Under the pieces are notes generated by a model. The model ran no database searches, was not told the origin of the DNA, and saw only the letters and a list, made by a program, of their open reading frames with translations. Positions 1 through 5,532 of a stretch of 9,362 nucleotides of DNA are shown here, in pieces. Position 1 is the first letter of the stretch. Each line of letters starts with the position of its first letter. The DNA comes from Vulcanococcus sp. SFB_649D_100_25 (lineage in GTDB: Bacteria; Cyanobacteriota; Cyanobacteriia; PCC-6307; Cyanobiaceae), in NCBI GenBank assembly GCA_030833825.1, contig JAURGL010000061.1:1-9362 (forward strand), in the 5' to 3' direction. A program made the translations under genes and the position numbers.

Positions 1-66
1 GGGGCTGGCGTCAGTCCAGCGGCACAGCGAGGCCCCATAGAGTTAGTGACCCCCGTGCCCGTCGCC

Positions 67-1263
67 GTGGATACCCGCGCGTTCAAGCGATCCCTGCACC
101 ATTCGGATCGCTACAACCGCCGCGGCTTCGGCCTGGGCGATGAGGTGGCCGGCAGCCTTGAGCAGGCCTACCAGAGCAATCTGATCGCCAACCTGCGGGA
201 GAACGGCTATCAGCTCAGCCATGGCCGCCTGAACGTGAAGCTGGCCGAGGCCTTCGGCTTCTGCTGGGGTGTGGAGCGGGCCGTAGCCATGGCCTACGAA
301 ACAAGGCGCCACTACCCCACCGAGCGGATCTGGATCACCAACGAGATCATCCACAACCCCTCGGTGAACGATCATCTGCGCGAGATGAACGTCCTGTTCA
401 TCCCGGTGGAGAAGGGCGTCAAGGACTTCTCGGGGATTGCCAGCGGTGATGTGGTGATCCTGCCGGCCTTCGGAGCCACCGTGCAGGAAATGCAGCTGCT
501 CAACGAGCGCGGTTGCCACATCGTGGACACCACCTGCCCCTGGGTCTCCAAGGTGTGGAACACCGTGGAGAAACACAAGAAGCACGACATCACCTCGATC
601 ATTCACGGCAAGGTCAAGCACGAGGAGACGCTTGCCACGAGCTCCTTCGCCGGGACCTACCTGGTGGTGCTCGACCTGGCGGAAGCGCAGCTGGTGTGTG
701 ACTACATCCTCGGCAAGGGGGACCGAGAGGCCTTCATGAGTCGCTTCGCCAAAGCCTGCTCACCGGGCTTTGATCCCGACCGGGACCTGATCCGCGTGGG
801 CGTGGCCAACCAGACCACGATGCTCAAGAGCGAAACCGAGGAGATCGGCCGCCTGTTTGAGCGCACGATGCTGCAACGGTTTGGGCCCACTGAGCTCAAC
901 GACCACTTCCTCGCCTTCAACACCATCTGCGACGCCACCCAGGAACGGCAGGACGCGATGTTCGCCCTGGTGGATGAACCCCTCGATCTGATGGTGGTCA
1001 TCGGTGGGTACAACTCCTCCAACACCACCCACCTCCAGGAAATCGCCATCAGCAGGGGCATTCGCTCGTTCCACATCGACACCCCTGAGCGGATTGGCCC
1101 TGGCAACCGCATCGAGCACAAACCGCTTGGCTCCGACCTGCAGGTGGTGGAGCCGTTCCTGCCGGAAGGACCGCTGCGGGTTGGCATCACTTCAGGCGCC
1201 TCAACCCCCGACCGGGTTGTCGAGGATGTGATCAGCCGCCTGATCGATCTCGCTGACGCGTAA
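67..1263 (+). CDS. ispH: 4-hydroxy-3-methylbut-2-enyl diphosphate reductase (IspH/LytB)
   Basis: IspH catalyses the last step of the MEP pathway, reducing HMBPP to IPP and DMAPP with an iron-sulfur cluster and electrons from ferredoxin; in cyanobacteria this feeds carotenoids, the phytyl chain and quinones. From the GTG at 67 the protein has 398 residues, the length of the cyanobacterial/plant class rather than the roughly 316-residue E. coli class. The three cluster cysteines are visible: Cys66 (GFCWGVERAV), Cys157 (DTTCPWV) and Cys288 (NTICDAT). Substrate-site motifs are IIHNPSVND near 94, HGKVKHEET near 181 and GYNSSNTTH near 314. I chose 67 because the family usually begins MDTRAFKRSLHH; an in-frame GTG at 46 would add seven residues (MTPVPVA). 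Neither start has a clear Shine-Dalgarno sequence. The next gene on the same strand begins 105 bp downstream. Identity is very secure; the start is moderately secure. Confidence 0.97.
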   Translation: MDTRAFKRSLHHSDRYNRRGFGLGDEVAGSLEQAYQSNLIANLRENGYQLSHGRLNVKLAEAFGFCWGVERAVAMAYETRRHYPTERIWITNEIIHNPSVNDHLREMNVLFIPVEKGVKDFSGIASGDVVILPAFGATVQEMQLLNERGCHIVDTTCPWVSKVWNTVEKHKKHDITSIIHGKVKHEETLATSSFAGTYLVVLDLAEAQLVCDYILGKGDREAFMSRFAKACSPGFDPDRDLIRVGVANQTTMLKSETEEIGRLFERTMLQRFGPTELNDHFLAFNTICDATQERQDAMFALVDEPLDLMVVIGGYNSSNTTHLQEIAISRGIRSFHIDTPERIGPGNRIEHKPLGSDLQVVEPFLPEGPLRVGITSGASTPDRVVEDVISRLIDLADA

Positions 1264-1303
1264 TCCAGGCGCCTGAGCCAGCTGTCACAGACGCTGCAGA
1301 GAC

Positions 1304-1326
1304 GCCCCACCGACGGGCTTTACATT
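1304..1326 (+). promoter_or_regulatory. ispH-DUF1997 intergenic signals: weak hairpin and possible -10 box
   Basis: The 105-bp gap between ispH and the next gene holds a weak hairpin, GCCC (1304-1307) pairing with GGGC (1315-1318), followed by TTTACATT. TACATT at 1321-1326 resembles a -10 element 43 bp before the downstream start, but no recognisable -35 lies at normal spacing. The stem is only 4 bp, so as a terminator it would be poor. It may equally be a read-through spacer. Confidence 0.25.
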
Positions 1327-1368
1327 GATTCATCACCTCCATTCCAAGGCCAGGGCGAGCCATCTGCA

Positions 1369-2007
1369 TTGACCTCATCGGTGACCACCCCCTTCGCTGA
1401 GGTCGATTCCGACGACCTACCCCTGCGACGCAGCAGCGATGGTCGCGTGCGCTGCTACAGCAGCCACTTCGCCGATCTGATGGAGATGCGCGCCCCCGCT
1501 CGTTCGGTTGCGGCCTACCTGGATCGTCACGACGGCTGGTTCAGGCGCTGTGCCTCCCCCATGCAGGTGGAGTCCCTCGGGGCCAATGGCTACGTCCTAA
1601 CCCTGGGACGCTTTGGCAATTTCGGCTTTGAGGTGGAGCCCACAATCGGCCTCGAGCTGCTCCCACAAAGCCAAGGGATCTACCGGATCTGCACCGTCCC
1701 CCCCGAGCAGTTCCTGCCGGGGCTGCGGGACCTCTACGACGTGGAATTCAACGCAGCCCTGCGTCTTGAAGAACAGAACGCAGAGGTGCCCTGCACTGAG
1801 GTGCGCTGGGAGTTAGATCTGAGTGTCTGGATCAAGCTGCCTGCCGTGATTGGCCTCTTGCCCGAGAGCCTGGTGCAAAGCAGCGGGGATCACCTGCTCC
1901 GCCAGATCGTGCGCCAGATCTCACGGCGCCTCACCTGGAAGGTGCAGGAAGACTTCCACGCCACCAACGGGTTGGAATGCCCGCCTCGCCGGCGGGCCCA
2001 GTTCTGA
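1369..2007 (+). CDS. DUF1997 family protein
   Basis: This is a 212-residue soluble protein of a family found in cyanobacteria and plants with no established function. Visible hallmarks are the N-terminal CYSSHFADLMEMRAPARSV stretch (about 29-47), a region of alternating hydrophobic residues that looks like beta-sheet (LGRFGNFGFEVEPTIGLEL, about 79-97), a SVWIKLP segment (about 152-158) and a C-terminal amphipathic helix ending KVQEDFHATNG (191-201). There is no signal peptide or membrane segment. The TTG at 1369 is preceded by an AGGGCGAG stretch about 10 bp upstream; a GTG at 1381 would shorten it by four residues and cannot be excluded. It follows ispH on the same strand and converges on the DUF4079 gene with a 12-bp gap. 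I do not know its biochemical role; membrane or lipid contact would be speculation. Confidence 0.85.
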   Translation: MTSSVTTPFAEVDSDDLPLRRSSDGRVRCYSSHFADLMEMRAPARSVAAYLDRHDGWFRRCASPMQVESLGANGYVLTLGRFGNFGFEVEPTIGLELLPQSQGIYRICTVPPEQFLPGLRDLYDVEFNAALRLEEQNAEVPCTEVRWELDLSVWIKLPAVIGLLPESLVQSSGDHLLRQIVRQISRRLTWKVQEDFHATNGLECPPRRRAQF

Positions 2008-2019
2008 ACAGAAGACCCC

Positions 2020-2484
2020 TCAGGCGGGGCGGTTTTCCCAGATCTTGTTGAGAATCTGCATGCCGCTCACGGCCTGCCAGAGGAACAGGGTGAACACGCC
2101 CATGTTCAGCATCACGTGCAGCTTGCGCGCAATCAAATTGCCCTGCTGCATCAACGGAGAGAGGGCTGCAGCAAGGGCCAGACCCGAGGTCATGGCGATA
2201 CCCACCAGCAGGTGGGGCCCCACGAACAGCTTGCCGTTGTTCAGATAGGTGACCGCCATCCCGCCGAAGGTGCCCAGCACCATCACCGCCAGCACGGCAC
2301 TGCCATAGAGGTAATGACGCTTGGCGAATTGCCCTTTGATCAGGGTTTTGCGCGCTTCAGCGTCAGCGGTACGGGTCTTCTTGGCCTTGATGCCCAGAAA
2401 CATCGCGTAGCCGCTGAGGCCCAGAAGGCCCCACATGGCCAGCGGATGCAGGAAGTTGAGGTTGAAGGCGAGGGCTTCCGGCAT
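2020..2484 (-). CDS. DUF4079 family four-helix membrane protein
   Basis: The 154-residue protein is a small integral membrane protein of a mainly cyanobacterial family of unknown function. Four hydrophobic segments are evident at about 10-31, 58-80, 88-109 and 123-144. Each has one histidine at or near its start: His13 (FLHPLAMW), His57 (KRHYLYG), His91 (GPHLLVG) and His123 (KLHVMLNM). The loop between helices 1 and 2 is strongly basic (KAKKTRTADAEARK). The histidine spacing resembles cytochrome-b561-like proteins that bind two haems, so a redox role in thylakoid or plasma membrane is an inference worth testing, not a demonstrated activity. The ATG at 2484 has no Shine-Dalgarno. The gene lies 38 bp downstream of purH on the same strand and could be co-transcribed with it. 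Its stop lies 12 bp from the end of the convergent DUF1997 gene. Confidence 0.87.
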   Translation of the reverse strand: MPEALAFNLNFLHPLAMWGLLGLSGYAMFLGIKAKKTRTADAEARKTLIKGQFAKRHYLYGSAVLAVMVLGTFGGMAVTYLNNGKLFVGPHLLVGIAMTSGLALAAALSPLMQQGNLIARKLHVMLNMGVFTLFLWQAVSGMQILNKIWENRPA

Positions 2485-2522
2485 GGAGCGCTGGCTTTGG
2501 TGGTGGAAGGCGCGACGCTAAA

Positions 2523-4082
2523 TCAGTGCAGGAAATGGCGGCGGCCCGTCACGACCATCGCCAGGCCCAGCTCATCGCAGGCCGCGATCGAATCGGCGTC
2601 GCGCACACTGCCGCCGGGCTGAATCACGGCGGTGATGCCGTATTGCGCCGCCAGGCGCACCGTGTCGTCAAAGGGGAAGAAACCATCGCTGGCCAGCACC
2701 GCTCCCCTGGCCTTAGCCCCGGCGGTCTCCAGAGCAATTCGGGCTGAACCCACCCGATTCATCTGCCCGGCGCCGATCCCCAGGCTTTGTCCACCCTTCG
2801 CGACCGTGATCGCGTTGGAGCGCACGTGACGCACAAGGCGCCAGCAGAAGGCGAGATCCTCCAGCTCCTCGGGGCTGGGCTGACGCTGAGAGACCACCTG
2901 CCAGATGGTTTCATCGACGGGCTGATCATCAAGGTCCTGGGCAAGCACCCCACCGAGGACGCTGCGCAGTTGTTGACGGCTGGCCCGCTCGATCGCCTCA
3001 GGTGCCAGCTCGAGCAGACGCAGGTTGGCCTTGGCCGCCAGGAGCTCCCGGGCCGCAGGCTCAAAGGCCGGAGCGACAACGCACTCCAGGAACAGGCTGG
3101 TGAGATGGGCAGCAGTCGCGGCATCCACAGTGCCGTTGATCGCAACGATGCCGCCAAAGGCGGAGAGGCGATCTGCAGCGAGGGCCCGCTCGATGGCATT
3201 GGCGCTGCCGCTGCCGGTGGCCACCCCACAGGGATTGGTGTGCTTCACGACCACGGCGGCGGGCTTGAAGGCATTGCCTCCAGCCGCTTGCCCCCCGTAG
3301 CCGAACTCCCGCACGGTGGCCAGGGCGGCTTCGAGATCGAGGATGTTGTTGTAACTGAGCTCCTTGCCTTGCAGCTGCGCAGCGGCGCCGAGTCCAGCGC
3401 CGGGCTGGGCGTACCAGGTGGCGCTCTGGTGGGGGTTCTCGCCGTAGCGGAGGCTCTGGCGGGCGGGCAGGCTCAAGGTCAGGTCCGATGCGAGGTCCTG
3501 CTGGAGCTGGGATGCCAGCCAAGTGCTGATCGCCGTGTCGTACTCCGCGGTGTGGCTAAAGGCCTCGAGGGCGAGCTGCCGGCGCAGCTCAGGCTTGATC
3601 CCACCGGCCGCCAGAGCCTCCAGGAAGGCGGGGTACTGGCTGGGGCTGGTAAGCACCGCCACATCCGCATGGTTCTTGGCCGCCGCGCGCACCATCGCCG
3701 GCCCGCCGATGTCGATGTTCTCGATCGCCGCATCCCAACTGACATCTGGGCGGGCGATAGTCTCCCGGAAGGGGTAAAGATTCACCACCACCACATCGAT
3801 CGGCGCAATGCCCTGGGCGTCCAGATCGGCTTGGTGAGAAGGCTCGGAGCGCTTGGCGAGAATGCCCCCATGGATGCGGGGATGCAGGGTCTTCACGCGC
3901 CCCCCGAGGATCTCCGGGGCTCCGGTGTGCTCCGCCACCTTGGTCACCGGCAGCCCTGCGGCCGCCAGCGCCGAGGCCGTGCCACCGCTGGAAATCAACT
4001 GATATCCCGCCGCCAAGAGCCCCTGGGCCAAGGGCACCAGACCCTCCTTATTGGACACGCTGAGCAGGGCCGTGGGCGCCAT
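2523..4082 (-). CDS. purH: Bifunctional AICAR transformylase / IMP cyclohydrolase
   Basis: PurH performs the last two steps of de novo purine synthesis in the cytosol: formyl transfer from 10-formyl-THF to AICAR giving FAICAR, then ring closure to IMP. At 519 residues it is full length. The N-terminal MGS-like cyclohydrolase domain (about 1-200) shows ISSGGTASAL (30-39), GGRVKTLHPRIHGG (60-73, with Lys64) and NLYPFRETI (101-109, with the conserved Tyr103). The transformylase part shows LRYGENPHQ (211-219), GKELSYNNILD (239-249), the catalytic Lys280-His281 pair in VVKHTNPCG, SDGFFPFDD (465-473) and QPGGSVRDADSI (488-499), ending in the typical VTGRRHFLH. The ATG at 4082 gives the expected N-terminus. 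The gene diverges from the hydrolase gene, leaving 59 bp for both promoters. No truncation or missing catalytic residue is seen. Confidence 0.98.
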   Translation of the reverse strand: MAPTALLSVSNKEGLVPLAQGLLAAGYQLISSGGTASALAAAGLPVTKVAEHTGAPEILGGRVKTLHPRIHGGILAKRSEPSHQADLDAQGIAPIDVVVVNLYPFRETIARPDVSWDAAIENIDIGGPAMVRAAAKNHADVAVLTSPSQYPAFLEALAAGGIKPELRRQLALEAFSHTAEYDTAISTWLASQLQQDLASDLTLSLPARQSLRYGENPHQSATWYAQPGAGLGAAAQLQGKELSYNNILDLEAALATVREFGYGGQAAGGNAFKPAAVVVKHTNPCGVATGSGSANAIERALAADRLSAFGGIVAINGTVDAATAAHLTSLFLECVVAPAFEPAARELLAAKANLRLLELAPEAIERASRQQLRSVLGGVLAQDLDDQPVDETIWQVVSQRQPSPEELEDLAFCWRLVRHVRSNAITVAKGGQSLGIGAGQMNRVGSARIALETAGAKARGAVLASDGFFPFDDTVRLAAQYGITAVIQPGGSVRDADSIAACDELGLAMVVTGRRHFLH

Positions 4083-4141
4083 GGCTGTTGAGTGGGCAGC
4101 TGAAGATCCAACCTACGCAGCAGCAGCTCCAGCGCCCGCCC
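4083..4141. promoter_or_regulatory. Divergent purH / hydrolase promoter region
   Basis: These 59 bp separate the purH ATG (minus strand) from the preferred ATG of the hydrolase (plus strand), so they must hold at least part of both promoters. The only -10-like candidate I see for purH is TAGGTT on the minus strand (plus 4110-4115), without a good -35. No operator palindrome or riboswitch is evident. If the hydrolase used the upstream GTG at 4088, the region would shrink to 5 bp, which argues for the later start. Confidence 0.4.
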
Positions 4142-4747
4142 ATGTCCAGCAGCCCCGATCTCCTTAGCCTTGGTCCCGCCGATGCCACGCAACGGCTGGT
4201 GCTCCTACACGGCTGGGGAGCCGATGCCGACGATCTCCTCGATCTGGGGGAACTGTTGGTGGGTCCGAGCGTGAACGTGGTGGCCCTGCGGGCCCCCGAA
4301 CCTCATCCCTTCGGCACAGGCCGCCAGTGGTACGGCCTACAACCGATCAACTGGGATGCCCTGCCTGCGGCCCAAAGCGCCCTGACGCAACGTCTCCAAG
4401 CCCTTGGCGACAGCGTGCCCCTTGGGCACACGGTGCTGCTGGGCTTCTCCCAGGGAGCGGCGATGGCCCTGGATGTGGGCAGCCGTCTGCCCCTGGCGGG
4501 CATTGCCGCCTGCAGTGGCTATCCCCACCAGGGCTGGCAAGGGCAGAGCGGCATGCCCCCGGTGCTCCTGACCCACGGCCGACGCGACCCGGTGGTGCCC
4601 TTCGCCGCAAGCGAAGAGATCCTCAGGCTGGTGCGGGCAGCGGGATCGGAGGCAGAGCTGCTGCCCTTTGAAGGGGACCACGGCATCGACGCCTCGGTTC
4701 TGCCGCAGATCAAGGCCTTCGTGCAGCAGTGCCTGGGCATGAGCTGA
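4142..4747 (+). CDS. Alpha/beta hydrolase, phospholipase/carboxylesterase family
   Basis: The 201-residue protein belongs to the small esterase group related to carboxylesterase and acyl-protein thioesterase (LysoPLA/APT-like). The catalytic triad is intact: Ser103 in the nucleophile elbow GFSQGAA, Asp149 in THGRRDPVVP and His180 in EGDHGID. The oxyanion-hole loop is LLHGWGADADD (21-31). There is no signal peptide or membrane segment, so it is probably cytosolic. Substrate cannot be read from sequence; short acyl esters or thioesters are typical of the family. The ATG at 4142 puts the hydrophobic first strand (RLVLLHG) at the usual distance from the N-terminus. An in-frame GTG at 4088 would add 18 low-complexity residues and leave almost no room for promoters. 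The gene diverges from purH and runs toward the DUF3155 gene across two hairpins. Confidence 0.9.
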   Translation: MSSSPDLLSLGPADATQRLVLLHGWGADADDLLDLGELLVGPSVNVVALRAPEPHPFGTGRQWYGLQPINWDALPAAQSALTQRLQALGDSVPLGHTVLLGFSQGAAMALDVGSRLPLAGIAACSGYPHQGWQGQSGMPPVLLTHGRRDPVVPFAASEEILRLVRAAGSEAELLPFEGDHGIDASVLPQIKAFVQQCLGMS

Positions 4748-4765
4748 TGGCCGAAAAACACCATC

Positions 4766-4795
4766 AAAAAGCCGGCTGCCTTACAGGAGCCGGCT
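4766..4795 (-). terminator. Intrinsic terminator of the DUF3155 gene
   Basis: The 8-bp arm AGCCGGCT occurs at 4770-4777 and again at 4788-4795. Because it is self-complementary, the two copies form a perfect stem with a 10-nt loop. Read on the minus strand the stem is followed by TTTT, then GATGGTG and TTTTT, which suits termination of DUF3155 transcripts. On the plus strand no T-tract follows, so it would act poorly for the hydrolase gene. Confidence 0.7.
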
Positions 4796-4805
4796 GGTCA
4801 TGTGA

Positions 4806-4827
4806 AAGGCCCTCAAGAAAGGGCCTT
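4806..4827. terminator. Second hairpin between the convergent hydrolase and DUF3155 genes
   Basis: AAGGCCCT (4806-4813) and AGGGCCTT (4820-4827) form a perfect 8-bp stem around the loop CAAGAA, 14 bp after the DUF3155 stop. The T-run is short on either strand (CCTTAG on plus, CCTTTC on minus), so it is a weaker or bidirectional terminator in tandem with the hairpin at 4770-4795. Confidence 0.6.
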
Positions 4828-4840
4828 AGCAATCACCGCT

Positions 4841-5212
4841 TCAAACGAAGGCGTACTCGTACTCTTCCATTTCTTCCCAGTCATCAGCCGCGAGGGCCTC
4901 AAGACCAGCAAAGAGGTTCTCTTCACCGATGCGATCGACAATCTCGCGAAGGGAGGGGAACAGGAAGTGGTTTTCCTCGGCGTACTGAGCGCTGAAGAGT
5001 CCCTTCTCGCCCCAGAAGAAGCGATCGGTGGTGTGCTCATTGCGGCGCACATTCACCAGGGCGGGAGGAATGATCGCGCTCTCTGCGATGAAACGACGAG
5101 CAGCGGTCACCGGCTTGTAATCACCGGTTTCGATGTTGTGCGTAGTCACGTGGGCGAGAACCCGCTGACCCGCTAGGCGGCGGCGGCTGACGCGCTTGCG
5201 CTTCTTTGACAT
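4841..5212 (-). CDS. DUF3155 family protein
   Basis: The 123-residue protein belongs to a cyanobacterial family of unknown function. It begins with a very basic stretch (MSKKRKRVSRRRL, 1-13) and ends with a very acidic tail (DDWEEMEEYEYAFV, 110-123). The conserved-looking core includes KPVTAARRFIAE (33-44), VRRNEHTTDRFFWGEKGLF (55-73) and ENHFLFPSLREIVDRIG (80-96). There is no membrane segment or signal peptide, and no enzyme motif that I recognise. The basic start is reminiscent of nucleic-acid or ribosome-associated proteins, but that is only inference. The ATG at 5212 is the obvious start. No Shine-Dalgarno precedes it; instead GGGG-TTT-CCCC, a possible small hairpin, ends 3 nt before the ATG on the minus strand. 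The gene stands alone, with its own long leader and tandem terminator hairpins, suggesting a monocistronic, separately controlled transcript. Confidence 0.8.
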   Translation of the reverse strand: MSKKRKRVSRRRLAGQRVLAHVTTHNIETGDYKPVTAARRFIAESAIIPPALVNVRRNEHTTDRFFWGEKGLFSAQYAEENHFLFPSLREIVDRIGEENLFAGLEALAADDWEEMEEYEYAFV

Positions 5213-5251
5213 GAGGGGGAAACCCCGAAGGGCGGTGGGGACGAAGAAAGC

Positions 5252-5270
5252 AGGACGTGAGGTACGTCCT
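5252..5270. repeat. Inverted repeat in the DUF3155 leader
   Basis: AGGACGT (5252-5258) and ACGTCCT (5264-5270) are perfect 7-bp complementary arms around the 5-nt loop GAGGT. The element lies 40-58 bp upstream of the DUF3155 ATG. It could be an RNA hairpin in the 5' leader or a DNA operator half-site pair; no T-tract follows on the minus strand, so it does not look like an attenuator terminator. Confidence 0.55.
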
Positions 5271-5352
5271 CAGCAACGCCCAAACGTCTGACAGCCCAGA
5301 CCGAGAACGACGCCGACGAAGGCCTGCATCCAGCAGAGGAGACAACACCACT

Positions 5353-5381
5353 GCTGTAGCCTCGATGCAAAGAAGATGCAA
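5353..5381 (-). promoter_or_regulatory. Candidate DUF3155 promoter
   Basis: On the minus strand TTGCAT (plus 5376-5381) and TACAGC (plus 5353-5358) are separated by 17 bp, a plausible -35/-10 pair, although the -10 lacks the usual final T. The -35 lies in one copy of the direct repeat GATGCAA (5364-5370 and 5375-5381). Weak evidence from pattern only. Confidence 0.3.
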
Positions 5382-5532
5382 CCGAGACCTGAGGGCCTAC
5401 GCCGCGCCGCCCCCATCGGGCCGCGAGGTATTGGTCGATACTCAAAATCTTAAGACTTTTTCTCGGATCTGAATCACTTCAGCGGCAAATTGTCCGCAGT
5501 CAACCGTTGCGAATGATGAAGCCGCCGGTCAG

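Larger units (their letters stand above)
5213..5532. promoter_or_regulatory. 320-bp divergent intergenic region (DUF3155 / histidine kinase)
   Basis: This is the only gene-free stretch over 300 bp. From left to right it holds a GGGG-AAA-CCCC mini-hairpin next to the DUF3155 start (5216-5226), an inverted repeat at 5252-5270, a candidate minus-strand promoter at 5353-5381 built on a GATGCAA direct repeat, and a locally AT-rich segment around 5426-5475 with a near-palindrome at 5444-5459 that is likely the kinase promoter side. I find no tRNA, no convincing small ORF and no riboswitch that I recognise. The long distance from the candidate promoter to the DUF3155 ATG would imply a leader of roughly 130 nt. 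Confidence 0.55.

Noticed and set aside
43..621. A 192-codon minus-strand frame opposite ispH, and similar ones opposite tgt (7369-7962) and the kinase (6031-6390).
   Set aside because: All are codon-aligned antisense shadows of well-recognised genes, with no independent motif support.
1266..1275. Perfect palindrome CAGGCGCCTG just after the ispH stop.
   Set aside because: It has no loop and no T-tract, so it is a poor terminator, and a 10-bp GC palindrome is unremarkable in this composition.
2787..4091. A 434-codon open frame on the plus strand opposite purH.
   Set aside because: Its codons are exactly register-aligned with purH codons. In that antisense frame stops arise only from sense TTA, CTA and TCA codons, which are rare in GC-rich genes, so a long open frame is expected. 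The translation is low-complexity and matches no family I know.
4088..4141. N-terminal extension of the hydrolase from the GTG at 4088.
   Set aside because: The extra 18 residues are Gln/Pro-rich and lack family support, and this start would leave 5 bp between divergent genes; the ATG at 4142 fits better.
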